A stretch of DNA of 64,000 nt from an uncultured Sulfitobacter sp. Its GTDB lineage: Bacteria; Pseudomonadota; Alphaproteobacteria; Rhodobacterales; Rhodobacteraceae. Shown one piece after another: positions 17,699-25,642 of this stretch; the first letter of the stretch is position 1; each line of letters begins with the position of its first letter. The DNA lies in contig CAKZPD010000004.1 of NCBI GenBank assembly GCA_937138475.1, positions 1 to 64,000 on the forward strand, written 5' to 3'. The position numbers and the translations under genes are program-made. Below the pieces are notes generated by a model. That model was given only the letters and a program-made list of their open reading frames with translations. It was not told the origin of the DNA and made no database searches.

Positions 17699-19441
17699 TT
17701 AGCGCATCTCGTTTGCTGGTGTGACCCCAAGAATACCAAGACCGGCCGCAATTACAATTGCCGTGGCGCGGGCCAAAGCAATTTTTGCCAACGAGGCCGC
17801 CTGATCATCCTGCAAGAACCGCAGGGACAGATCGTCATTGCCGCGGTTCCAAAGGCCGTGAAAGCTGCCGGCCAGTTCATAAAGATAAAAGGCGACGCGG
17901 TGCGGCTCGTGGCTGCGGGCGGCGGTTTCCACCAGGCGCGGCCATTCCGCCAGCTTGGCGGCCATGGCCTGTTCGGCCTCGTGATCCAGGCGCGTCAGAT
18001 CGGCCCCCGCCAGCGCGGCATCCGAGATATCCAACCCGCTGTCCATCGCCTTGCGCAACACCGACGCCACCCGTGCATGGGCGTATTGCACATAAAACAC
18101 CGGGTTTTCGCGGCTTTGCTCAAGCACCTTGTCGAAATCGAAATCCAGCATCGCGTCGTTTTTGCGTGTCAGCATGACAAAGCGGGTCACATCCGGGCCG
18201 ACCTGATCAACCACATCGCGCAGGGTCACAAAGGTGCCCGCCCGTTTCGACATTTTGAACGGTTCACCATTCTTGAACAATTTGACCAGTTGCGTCAGCT
18301 TGATATCAAGCGGCACCTTGCCATCCGACAGCGCCGAAACAGCCGCCTTCATGCGTTTGACATAGCCGCCGTGATCGGCGCCAAACACATCGATCAGCGC
18401 GTCAAAGCCCCGGCTGACCTTGTCATAATGATAGGCAATATCCGGCGCGAAATAGGTCCAGCTGCCGTCGGATTTCATCACTGGTCGGTCCACGTCATCG
18501 CCATGGGCGGTGGATTTGAACAGGGTCTGGATGCGCGGTTCCCAATCCTCGGGGGTTTTGCCTTTGGGCGGCTCAAGCGTGCCCTCATAGATCAGCCCCT
18601 TGGCCTGAAGGTCGGCAATCGCCGATTCAATGCGCCCGGTCCCATAGAGCGACTTTTCCGAATAAAAGACATCCATTTCAACGCCCAACGCCTTTAGGTC
18701 GGCGCGGATCAGATCCATCATCGCATCGGTGGCAAAGTTGCGAATGGCCTCAAGCCATTGATCCTCGGGTTGATCCACATAGGCCGCGCCGACCTTGTCC
18801 CGAAGGGCTTGGCCCACTGCGATCAGATAATCGCCGGGATAGGTGCCATCGGGAAAGGCGACCTCTTGGCCATGGGCCTCAAGATAGCGCAGATAAACCG
18901 AACGGGCCAACACATCGACCTGTGCGCCGCCGTCATTGATGTAATATTCGCGCGTGACATCAAAGCCGGCGAAATCCAACAAGCTGGCCAGCGCATCGCC
19001 AAACACCGCGCCGCGGGTGTGCCCCACATGCAGCGGCCCGGTTGGGTTGGCCGAAACATATTCGACATTGACCCGCTGCCCGGCGCCAATGGCGGCCCGG
19101 CCAAAATCGGTGCCCTGTTGCAAGACCGTGCCGACGACCCCCTGCCAGACAGCCGCCGAAAGCCGCAAGTTCAAGAACCCCGGTCCGGCCACCTCGGCCG
19201 AGGTGATCCGGCCATCTTGCGCCAGCAAGCCCGCCAGGGTTTCCGCGATATCGCGGGGCTTTTGCCCGGCCGGCTTGGCCAGGACCATCGCCGCATTGGT
19301 GGCCATATCGCCATGGGCCGGATCGCGCGGCGGTTCGACCGTGACGTTATCTTGCACCAACCCGGCGGGCAGCTGCCCGGCGGCTTCCATCGTGGACAGG
19401 CACTCCAGCACAAGCGCGCGAATATCGGCAAAGAGGTTCAT
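17699..19441 (-). CDS. argS: Arginyl-tRNA synthetase
   Basis: ArgRS charges tRNA-Arg. The protein has 580 residues. The N-terminal additional domain ([16 protein letters not shown]) is followed by the class I signature in [21 protein letters not shown], the [10 protein letters not shown] equivalent of KMSKS, and the C-terminal anticodon-binding DALR domain that begins at about [19 protein letters not shown]. The start at 19441 has AAAGGAT upstream; a longer reading with 18 more codons lacks conserved sequence. It lies downstream of dgt (78 nt) and upstream of the SPOR gene (75 nt), all on the minus strand. Confidence 0.97.
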   Translation of the reverse strand: MNLFADIRALVLECLSTMEAAGQLPAGLVQDNVTVEPPRDPAHGDMATNAAMVLAKPAGQKPRDIAETLAGLLAQDGRITSAEVAGPGFLNLRLSAAVWQGVVGTVLQQGTDFGRAAIGAGQRVNVEYVSANPTGPLHVGHTRGAVFGDALASLLDFAGFDVTREYYINDGGAQVDVLARSVYLRYLEAHGQEVAFPDGTYPGDYLIAVGQALRDKVGAAYVDQPEDQWLEAIRNFATDAMMDLIRADLKALGVEMDVFYSEKSLYGTGRIESAIADLQAKGLIYEGTLEPPKGKTPEDWEPRIQTLFKSTAHGDDVDRPVMKSDGSWTYFAPDIAYHYDKVSRGFDALIDVFGADHGGYVKRMKAAVSALSDGKVPLDIKLTQLVKLFKNGEPFKMSKRAGTFVTLRDVVDQVGPDVTRFVMLTRKNDAMLDFDFDKVLEQSRENPVFYVQYAHARVASVLRKAMDSGLDISDAALAGADLTRLDHEAEQAMAAKLAEWPRLVETAARSHEPHRVAFYLYELAGSFHGLWNRGNDDLSLRFLQDDQAASLAKIALARATAIVIAAGLGILGVTPANEMR

Positions 19442-19519
19442 CTGATTTATCCTTTGGGCTTTGGCGCGGTTTATCATTCCCTTGGCGCGGGTCAACTGCC
19501 CCGACAGCCAAAGCAGCGA

Positions 19520-20656
19520 TTATCCCAGCAGCCGCTGATGTTCCTGAAGGGCAAACCGGTCGGTCATACCGGCGATATAATCCGAAACGATCCGCGCCAG
19601 CTGGACCTCGGTGCGGGCGTCCTCGACATCCTTGCGCCACTGTTTGGGCAGCAGCTCTGGGTTGGCCATGAAATGCGGAAACAAATCATGCACGACCTGC
19701 GTGACCTCGGCGCGCATCACCACCACGCTGGGTGCCCGATACATGCGATCAAACAAAAAGGCGCGTATCACCTTGAGATCATTGAAAATCTGATCCGAAA
19801 AGCGAATGACCGTGCGGCCAGCCATGCGAATATCCGTCACCGATTGGGGGTCCAGTTCGGCCAAACGCACCCGCGCAAAGGCGATCACATCCTCGACCAG
19901 CACCCCGAAAAACCGCCGCAGCGCCTCGTGGCGGCGCCGGTAATAATTCAACCCCGGATACAGATCGTCGACACGGGCAAAACAGTCATCCAAAATCGGC
20001 AACTGCGCCAGTTCGTCGGTTGAAAACAGCTCGGCGCGCAGGCCGTCGTGCAAATCGTGATGGTTATAGGCCACATCATCGGCAATGGCCGCCACCTGCG
20101 CTTCGGCGCTGGCGAATGTGTGCAGTTCCAGATCATGCTGGGCCGAATATTCGGCCAGCGCCCAAGGCAGATCGCCCGTCACCGGCCCATTGTGTTTGGC
20201 CAGCCCCTCAAGGGTCTCCCAGGTCAGGTTCAGGCCGTTAAACTCCGCATAGTGGCGCTCAAGATGGGTGACGATGCGGATGGCTTGGGCATTGTGGTCA
20301 AAACCGCCATAGGGCTGCATCAGCGCGCTCAGCGCGTCTTCGCCGGTATGGCCGAACGGGGTGTGACCCAGGTCATGCGCCAAGGCCACCGCTTCGGTCA
20401 GTTCCGGGTTCAGCCCCAAGGCGCCACAGATGGTCCGCGCCACCTGCGCCACCTCGATCGAATGGGTCAGCCGGGTGCGATAATAATCGCCCTCGTGTTC
20501 GATAAACACCTGGGTCTTGTGCTTAAGGCGCCGAAACGCCGAGGCATGGATAATCCGGTCGCGGTCGCGCTGAAAACACGACCGAAAGGTGCTTTCTTCC
20601 TCTGGCAAGCGGCGGCCACGGGCGCGCGCCGGATCCGAAGCATAGGGGGCGGTCAT
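19520..20656 (-). CDS. dgt: dGTP triphosphohydrolase-like HD protein
   Basis: A 378-residue HD-domain protein of the deoxyguanosinetriphosphate triphosphohydrolase-like family that removes triphosphate from dNTPs. The metal-binding residues are in HKTQVFIEHEGDYYRTRLTHSIEVAQ, AHDLGHTPFGHTGED (the HD pair) and IADDVAYNHHDLHDGL. The N-terminus begins MTAPYASDPARARGRRLPEEES, which is a common start for this family; the frame is open upstream but there antisense to erpA. It is divergent from erpA with 84 bp between the starts, and upstream of argS. Confidence 0.94.
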   Translation of the reverse strand: MTAPYASDPARARGRRLPEEESTFRSCFQRDRDRIIHASAFRRLKHKTQVFIEHEGDYYRTRLTHSIEVAQVARTICGALGLNPELTEAVALAHDLGHTPFGHTGEDALSALMQPYGGFDHNAQAIRIVTHLERHYAEFNGLNLTWETLEGLAKHNGPVTGDLPWALAEYSAQHDLELHTFASAEAQVAAIADDVAYNHHDLHDGLRAELFSTDELAQLPILDDCFARVDDLYPGLNYYRRRHEALRRFFGVLVEDVIAFARVRLAELDPQSVTDIRMAGRTVIRFSDQIFNDLKVIRAFLFDRMYRAPSVVVMRAEVTQVVHDLFPHFMANPELLPKQWRKDVEDARTEVQLARIVSDYIAGMTDRFALQEHQRLLG

Positions 20657-20740
20657 TCTGCGCTGGTCCTTGTAGCCTGTCTGCGCCCGTTCTATATTAC
20701 AGCCAACCCGCATTTGAAACCGAAACAAGGTGCCAAACCC

Positions 20741-21064
20741 ATGCAATTGCCCCCAAAAGTGACCCCGCGCGCCTTTGCACGCCTGGCCGAGATCGGGGCC
20801 AACCTTGATGGCAAGGCCCTGCGCGTCGCCGTCGAGGGCGGTGGCTGTTCTGGATTTCAATATGAGATCGCCCTCGACATCCCCAAAAACGACGATCTGA
20901 TCCTGGAAGGGGGCGGCGAAAAAGTCGTGGTCGATGCGGTGTCCCTGCCGTTTCTGGCCGGCGCCGTTATTGATTTCTCAGAAGAGCTGATCGGCGCGCG
21001 GTTTGTGATCGACAACCCCAATGCCACCAGCGCCTGCGGCTGTGGCACGTCGTTTTCCATCTGA
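20741..21064 (+). CDS. erpA: A-type iron-sulfur carrier protein
   Basis: A 107-residue HesB/IscA-type carrier that passes iron-sulfur clusters to target proteins. The three ligand cysteines are present: Cys36 in GGGCSGFQY and Cys99 and Cys101 in SACGCGTSFS. I call it ErpA-like because this stand-alone gene beside dgt is usually so annotated; IscA or SufA cannot be excluded because no isc or suf genes are nearby. The last 87 bp overlap the 3' end of the minus-strand gene that ends at 20978, an unusually long convergent overlap. Confidence 0.9.
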   Translation: MQLPPKVTPRAFARLAEIGANLDGKALRVAVEGGGCSGFQYEIALDIPKNDDLILEGGGEKVVVDAVSLPFLAGAVIDFSEELIGARFVIDNPNATSACGCGTSFSI

Positions 21065-22192
21065 CATCGGCATCGGTGCCGCACGGGCAAAGGCGCTGAA
21101 AAACCGATCAAAATCAGGGGCGGCGATTTCGGCCATGCCCAAGTGCCGGGCAGAATCGTGATCCAGCGCCGCAATGACGTGGCGGCGCATCCGTCGCCAA
21201 CTGGCGCTGCGTTTGCCCCCCATCTGATACAAACATTCTGACATCAACCGCATCGGGTTCAGGCGCGGCGCTGTGTCGTCGATGCGAAAGGCACCGCTGG
21301 GCAATTGCGGTGGCGCCACACCGGCCCCGGCAACATCGGCCCACCACAACCCCACCAGAAACGGATGATAGGCATCCCCCCCCATGGATGTCCCCGTGGA
21401 TGTCCCTGTAGGCGCCCCCGGCGATGTCCCCGGCACGGCGCGAAACATCCCCTGCCCGCGCGTCAGCCAGGCCTCCCACAGCGGGCTGGGCGTGCGCCCG
21501 CCAAATCGCAAGGCCAGACAGATTTCCGCCAACAGATCGAAATCACATTCCAAAAACGCCAGGGTTCCTGCAAATTCAAGGCTTTGCAACGCCTTATCCG
21601 GCAGATGCGCGGCCTGCGTTCCATACCGGGACAGATAAAACACGATATGTGTCAGCTCATAGGCGGCCTTTTTGTTGGGAATGGCAAACCCCTGCGGGCG
21701 CGCGATGAAATTCATCAACCGTGCGTGCAAGCCGGCATCGGGGGTCATGACCCCGCGCCGGGCCAACAGGTTTGCCGCCTCGGCCCGCTGCAAATCCGAC
21801 AGTTCGGCCTGCGCCAGCCCCTGGCCGTGTACCCAATGCGCCAGATGCGCGCCCTGATCGGTTCGGGATGTTTGCGCCCCCCCGCCACCACACAGGCCGG
21901 CAATGCCCAGATCCTCAAGATCCAGGCAGATGCTCAGGAAAAAGCGGTAATACTGCGGGAAAAACTGGGCCTTGTTGGGCAGATCGCGATAAAATTCCAA
22001 ATACGGCGCCAAGGCATCCGGTTTGGGCCGCGCCCCAAGCCGCGCCAGAATGCCAAGCACTTCGGCGTTTTCCTTCAGCCAATAAACATCACCAGCGGCC
22101 CGGCGCTGGCAGGCAAAGCTGCCAAGCAACCTTGCCTGCCAATCGGGCGCCGGTCTGGGCGCCTCTTGCCTGAATGGAACCACATTTGACAT
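20978..22192 (-). CDS. Unknown 404-residue partner of the repeat peptide
   Basis: I do not recognise an established function. The predicted protein is soluble, with no signal peptide or membrane span. Recognisable conserved-looking blocks are FPQYYRFFLSICLDLEDLG, PNKKAAYELTHIVFYLSRYG and LAFLECDFDLLAEICLALRF, suggesting an all-helical protein; the central GTSPGAPTGTSTGTSMGG is a low-complexity insertion encoded by short DNA repeats near 21384-21430. The ATG at 22192 has AAAGG about 9 nt upstream and lies 16 nt after the stop of the small peptide gene, so the two form an operon. The last 87 bp (29 codons including the stop) overlap erpA on the other strand. It could be a modifying, export or immunity factor for the peptide; this is inference from position only. 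Confidence 0.75.
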   Translation of the reverse strand: MSNVVPFRQEAPRPAPDWQARLLGSFACQRRAAGDVYWLKENAEVLGILARLGARPKPDALAPYLEFYRDLPNKAQFFPQYYRFFLSICLDLEDLGIAGLCGGGGAQTSRTDQGAHLAHWVHGQGLAQAELSDLQRAEAANLLARRGVMTPDAGLHARLMNFIARPQGFAIPNKKAAYELTHIVFYLSRYGTQAAHLPDKALQSLEFAGTLAFLECDFDLLAEICLALRFGGRTPSPLWEAWLTRGQGMFRAVPGTSPGAPTGTSTGTSMGGDAYHPFLVGLWWADVAGAGVAPPQLPSGAFRIDDTAPRLNPMRLMSECLYQMGGKRSASWRRMRRHVIAALDHDSARHLGMAEIAAPDFDRFFSAFARAAPMPMSDGKRRATAAGAGGIGVVDHKPRADQLF

Positions 22193-22208
22193 GGCGCCTT
22201 TGCCCCCT

Positions 22209-22415
22209 TCAGGCCGCTTGCTGCGCGCTCTGCGGCGCGGTCTGTGCGGCCATCGGATCGCAGCTGGTGGTAAACAGCCCGGTTCCACCGCCCATATGCC
22301 AATCGCCCGCCAAAGGCGTGCAGCTGGTGGTATAAAGATCGGTGCCGGCCCCCAAATGAAGGTCGCTGCGTGGCTCCCCCGAATTGGTGAGTTGCAGGTC
22401 TGTCGTTCTGTGCAT
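22209..22415 (-). CDS. 68-residue peptide with two TTSC repeats
   Basis: A short gene directly before the 404-residue partner. After a 17-residue lead it carries two 20-residue repeats (18-37 and 38-57) that match at 12 positions: D-x-H-x-G-x-G-T-x-L-(Y/F)-TTSC-x-P-x-A. The first 17 residues contain a weaker third copy of the start (DLQLTNSG). The tail is Ala/Gln-rich. Cys residues within Thr-Thr-Ser resemble the core of a ribosomally made, modified peptide, but no known modifying enzyme is next to it. AAGGA lies 8 nt before the chosen ATG; a GTG at 22523 in the same frame, with a stronger AAGGAGG site 7 nt upstream, would add 36 residues. A regulated structural or metal/signal peptide is also possible. 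Confidence 0.7.
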   Translation of the reverse strand: MHRTTDLQLTNSGEPRSDLHLGAGTDLYTTSCTPLAGDWHMGGGTGLFTTSCDPMAAQTAPQSAQQAA

Positions 22416-22515
22416 GGTGTTCATCCTTTTTACCGTCGCTCCCCCCTGAACAACCTTGCGCTTGCCGACGATTTCGCCAAGGGAAATCTTGTCATTAACA
22501 TTTATTAACAATGAG

Positions 22516-22524
22516 TTATCCACA
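22516..22524 (+). promoter_or_regulatory. Perfect DnaA box 1
   Basis: TTATCCACA, the consensus DnaA 9-mer, in the AT-rich 325-bp gap between the peptide gene and xthA. It overlaps the alternative GTG start of the peptide gene. The gap also holds TTAA at 22495 and 22505 and no other gene that I can support. Confidence 0.65.
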
Positions 22525-22574
22525 TAAACCCCTCCTTGTATCTGCCCCATTTTGATGCACGCCTTGCGGGAATT

Positions 22575-22582
22575 TTAACCAT
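22575..22582 (+). promoter_or_regulatory. CtrA-type half site
   Basis: TTAACCAT, the half site recognised by CtrA in Rhodobacterales and Caulobacter, lies between the two DnaA boxes. Sequence match only. Confidence 0.4.
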
Positions 22583-22591
22583 CAGGAAAAC

Positions 22592-22600
22592 TTATCCACA
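22592..22600 (+). promoter_or_regulatory. Perfect DnaA box 2
   Basis: A second TTATCCACA in the same orientation, 76 bp from the first, about seven helical turns. It lies 141 bp before the xthA start. Confidence 0.65.
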
Positions 22601-22740
22601 CCCCGCGCTTTGCCCCGGTTTCGGGTAAAAATCCCGGCAAACCCCGGCAAAACCCCCCGCTTGGGCGCGAATCACCCCCGCGCTCTCTTGCTCCGGGCCG
22701 CGCCATGGGCGATAGCTGGTTCAACAGGCAGGAGACCCGC

Positions 22741-23523
22741 ATGAAAATCGCCACCTTCAACATCAACGGCATCAAAGCACGGATCGGCGCCCTGACCGAT
22801 TGGCTGGACGAGGCCCAGCCCGATGTGGCGCTGCTGCAAGAAATCAAATCCATCGACGAAGCCTTCCCCCGCGCCCTGTTCGAAGACCGCGGCTATAACG
22901 TCGAAACACACGGGCAAAAGGGCTTTAACGGGGTCGCTATCTTGTCAAAACACCCGCTCGAGGACGTAACCCGCGGCCTGCCAGGCGATCCCGATGACAC
23001 CCAAGCCCGCTGGATCGAGGCCACAGTCATGGGCGCCCGGCAAGCTGTGCGCCTGTGCGGTCTCTACCTGCCCAATGGCAACCCGGCGCCGGGGCCGAAA
23101 TATGATTACAAGCTGGCGTGGATGACCCGTCTGGAACAGCGGGCCCGCAGTTTGCTGGCCGATGAAATCCCGTTTGTGATGGCGGGTGATTACAATATCA
23201 TCCCCCAAGCCGAAGACGCCGCCACCCCCGATGCCTGGACCGACGACGCACTGTTCCGCATCGAAAGCCGCACCGCCTTTCGCCGCCTGATCAACCTGGG
23301 GCTGACCGATGCCTTCCGCGCCGGCACCCAGGCGCCCGGCCACTACAGCTTTTGGGATTATCAGGCCGGGGCCTGGAACCGCAACAACGGCATCCGCATT
23401 GATCACCTCCTGCTCAGCCCGGCGGCCGCCGATATGTTGCAAAGCTGCACAATCGACAAAGACATCCGCGGGCGCGACAAACCATCGGACCATGTGCCGG
23501 TGTGGATCGACCTCGACTGCTAA
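22741..23523 (+). CDS. xthA: Exodeoxyribonuclease III
   Basis: ExoIII is the major AP endonuclease and 3'-repair exonuclease of base-excision repair. The protein has 260 residues of the endonuclease/exonuclease/phosphatase fold. Key motifs are MKIATFNINGIKARI, VALLQEIKS with the metal-binding Glu, LYLPNGNP, MAGDYNIIP with the catalytic Asp and Asn, and the C-terminal RIDHLLLS and SDHVPVWIDLD with the catalytic Asp-His pair. AGGAG precedes the ATG at 22741. It converges with the HNH gene, 6 bp apart, and an AlkA-like glycosylase, which would create its AP-site substrate, is at 25019-25642. Confidence 0.97.
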   Translation: MKIATFNINGIKARIGALTDWLDEAQPDVALLQEIKSIDEAFPRALFEDRGYNVETHGQKGFNGVAILSKHPLEDVTRGLPGDPDDTQARWIEATVMGARQAVRLCGLYLPNGNPAPGPKYDYKLAWMTRLEQRARSLLADEIPFVMAGDYNIIPQAEDAATPDAWTDDALFRIESRTAFRRLINLGLTDAFRAGTQAPGHYSFWDYQAGAWNRNNGIRIDHLLLSPAAADMLQSCTIDKDIRGRDKPSDHVPVWIDLDC

Positions 23524-23529
23524 GCCGCC

Positions 23530-24117
23530 TCAGGCCTGCAATTCGGCATCCCAATACAGAAAATCCATCCAGCTCTCATGCAGATGGCCCGGCGGGAACT
23601 TGCGGCCAATGTTGCGCAACTCTTCGGCGCCCGGCTGCCGCGGCGGCTTGCGCAGGCTCATCCCGGTGCGATGCAACGCCTTGGAGCCCTTGCGCAGATT
23701 ACACGGGCTACAGGCGGCCACGACATTTTGCCAACTGGTGACCCCTCCGCTGGCGCGCGGCACCACATGATCAAAGGTCAGCTCCCCCTTCGATCCACAA
23801 TACTGACAGCGAAATTCATCCCTCAAAAATAAATTAAAGCGCGTGAAGGCCACGCGCTTTTGAGGTTTTACATAATCTTTCAGCACCACCACCGACGGGA
23901 TCCTGATCTGGGTGCTGGGCGATCTGACAATATCGTCATATTCCGCCACAATATCCACCCGATCCAGCCAGGCCGCCTTGATCGCCTCCTGCCAGGGCCA
24001 TAACGACAGCGGATAATACGACAAAGGCCGATAATCAGCGTTCAACACCAAAGCCGGCCTATGCTTTAATGCGGCGGGTTTACGGGTAAATTCCGTTCGA
24101 AAGTCAGCGTCCATCAC
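23530..24117 (-). CDS. HNH endonuclease family protein
   Basis: A 195-residue protein with a standard HNH module: FRCQYCGSK (first CxxC), ELTFDHVVPRASGG with the catalytic His, then NVVAACSPCNLRKGS (Asn and second CxxC). The N-terminal part (RPALVLNADYRPLSYYPLSLWPWQEAI) is the conserved domain found in the widespread chromosomal HNH proteins of alphaproteobacteria that are not linked to mobile elements. The biological substrate is not known to me. The coding sequence includes a perfect hairpin followed by an AT-rich run at 23836-23860 (see findings). Confidence 0.9.
   Translation of the reverse strand: MMDADFRTEFTRKPAALKHRPALVLNADYRPLSYYPLSLWPWQEAIKAAWLDRVDIVAEYDDIVRSPSTQIRIPSVVVLKDYVKPQKRVAFTRFNLFLRDEFRCQYCGSKGELTFDHVVPRASGGVTSWQNVVAACSPCNLRKGSKALHRTGMSLRKPPRQPGAEELRNIGRKFPPGHLHESWMDFLYWDAELQA
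23836..23860 (-). other. Terminator-like hairpin inside the HNH coding sequence
   Basis: AAAGCGCGTG (23836-23845) and CACGCGCTTT (23851-23860) form a perfect 10-bp stem with a 5-nt loop. On the coding (minus) strand it is followed by AATTTATTTTTG, so it looks like an intrinsic terminator within codons for the segment KRVAFTRFNLFLR. Confidence 0.5.
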
Positions 24118-24304
24118 CTTGGCTCACCTTTTGCCGTTGTCACCGATACCCTGCCGCGCCACCAGCAGACAGCTTCACTATATCTCGTGGCAAAAGTCAG
24201 GCAAGCCCCGATATTCCACAAGATGTTCCAGCGCCGCTGCCCGGCCAATTTACCACAAACCGGCGCCGCCCTTGGTCAAGAAAGCGTGCGTCCGCTGTGC
24301 TGCC

Positions 24305-24337
24305 TTTCTTTTGTTCTTAAATATCCCCGCCGGAGGC
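24305..24337 (-). repeat. Intergenic 33-bp repeat, copy 6 (reverse)
   Basis: Intact copy, 19 nt beyond the stop of the esterase gene and in forward orientation relative to that gene. The rest of the 239-bp gap 24118-24356 shows nothing else. Confidence 0.9.
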
Positions 24338-24356
24338 TCCGCCCCCCGCAACCGGG

Positions 24357-25022
24357 CTAAAACCCCAGTTTGTCACGCAAAAACGCCAACGCCACCCCAA
24401 GGCCGTCTGGATCAATCCCATGGCCGGTGCCCTTCATGACATGGGCATAAACATCGCTCCACCCGGCGGCTTGCAACGCTTCGACGGCCTGCGGCAGGGC
24501 CGCCGGCGGCACCACATCATCCGCATCCCCATGCACCAACAGAACCGGCGGGCGCACCTGCGCCTCATCGGTCAGGCTCTCGGGGGACAGCAGGCGCCCC
24601 GAAAAGGCCACGATCCCCGCCACCGCATCCTCGCGGCGCGGCGCCACATGCAGGCTCATCATCGTGCCTTGCGAAAACCCGAACAAGGCCACCTGCTCGG
24701 GCAGCACATCCTCATCCACCATCAGCGCATCCAGAAACGCATTCAGATCCTCGACCGATTGCATCATGCCACGCGCCGATTCCTCCTCCGAGGAATTGTC
24801 AATCCATGGGATCGGGAACCACTGAAACCCCATCGGCGCCCCGGCGCAGGCCTCGGGGGCATCGGGCGCAACAAACAGCGTGTCGGGCAGATGTTCGCCC
24901 AGCGGGTCGGCCAAGCCCAGCAAATCCGCCCCATTCGCGCCATAGCCATGCAAGAACACCACCACGGACCGGGTCTCTCCCGAAACCGGTGCCCGGCGCT
25001 GTGCATTCAAAACCCGTGTCAT
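24357..25022 (-). CDS. Alpha/beta-hydrolase, carboxylesterase/phospholipase family
   Basis: A 221-residue cytosolic alpha/beta-hydrolase of the carboxylesterase/lysophospholipase-like family. The nucleophile Ser117 is in GFSQG, the acid Asp in VHGDADDVVPP and the His in KGTGHGID, so the triad is complete. The oxyanion region is VVFLHGYGANGADL. The real substrate is not predictable. The start overlaps the stop of the glycosylase gene by 4 bp, so cobK, the glycosylase and this gene form a coupled minus-strand run. Confidence 0.9.
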   Translation of the reverse strand: MTRVLNAQRRAPVSGETRSVVVFLHGYGANGADLLGLADPLGEHLPDTLFVAPDAPEACAGAPMGFQWFPIPWIDNSSEEESARGMMQSVEDLNAFLDALMVDEDVLPEQVALFGFSQGTMMSLHVAPRREDAVAGIVAFSGRLLSPESLTDEAQVRPPVLLVHGDADDVVPPAALPQAVEALQAAGWSDVYAHVMKGTGHGIDPDGLGVALAFLRDKLGF

Positions 25023-25642
25023 GTCAGATTATCCTTTTGCTTCCTCAGCCCGTAGTATGCAAACAACAGCCGCGCTGCAACCGACCGCCATGGCGACCAC
25101 TGCGCCGCCATCTGCCGCAAGGCGCGCTCGGACGGCCGCGCCCCAAGGTCAAACAGCAGCCGCGCCGCCTCTTGCAGCGCCAAATCCCCCGGCGCAAACA
25201 CATCGGCCCGCCCCAGCGAAAACATCGCATAAATCTCGGCGGTCCAGACCCCGATGCCCGGCACCTGCGTTAATGTCTCGATCACCTGCGCGTCGGGGGC
25301 CGTGCGCAGGGCGGCGTAATCAATCTCCGCCTCTGCCAGCGCCAGCGCATAGCGCGCCTTTTGCCGGCTCAGCCCCAGCGCCCGCAACGCCTCGGGCGAT
25401 TGTCTGATCAGCGCCTGCGCCTCGGTCAGACTTGCATCGCTTAACCTCGTCCAGATCGCCGCCGCCGACGCCAGGCTGACCTGCTGGGACACGATCGCAT
25501 GAAACAGCGCCGCGAACCCATCGCCGGATCGGCGCAGCGGCAACGGGGTCAGCTCCGGCAGCACCTGCGCAAAACGCGGCTCCTGCGTGGCCAGCCACGC
25601 CGCACCTTCGGCAATATCTTCCGGGCTATTGATTAATCGCAT
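25019..25642 (-). CDS. AlkA-like DNA-3-methyladenine glycosylase II
   Basis: A 207-residue HhH-GPD DNA glycosylase. The helix-hairpin-helix and catalytic loop are in LTQVPGIGVWTAEIYAMFSLGRADVFAPGD, with Asp153 as the catalytic residue (PGDLALQEA). It removes alkylated bases from DNA in the standard scheme, leaving AP sites for XthA (22741-23523). It lacks an Ada-like N-terminal region, and there is no iron-sulfur cluster motif. It overlaps the cobK stop region by 10 bp at its start and the esterase start by 4 bp at its end. Confidence 0.9.
   Translation of the reverse strand: MRLINSPEDIAEGAAWLATQEPRFAQVLPELTPLPLRRSGDGFAALFHAIVSQQVSLASAAAIWTRLSDASLTEAQALIRQSPEALRALGLSRQKARYALALAEAEIDYAALRTAPDAQVIETLTQVPGIGVWTAEIYAMFSLGRADVFAPGDLALQEAARLLFDLGARPSERALRQMAAQWSPWRSVAARLLFAYYGLRKQKDNLT

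Noticed and set aside
22495-22600. Chromosomal replication origin
   Set aside because: Two DnaA boxes are suggestive, but there are too few, and the genes usually near alphaproteobacterial origins are absent.
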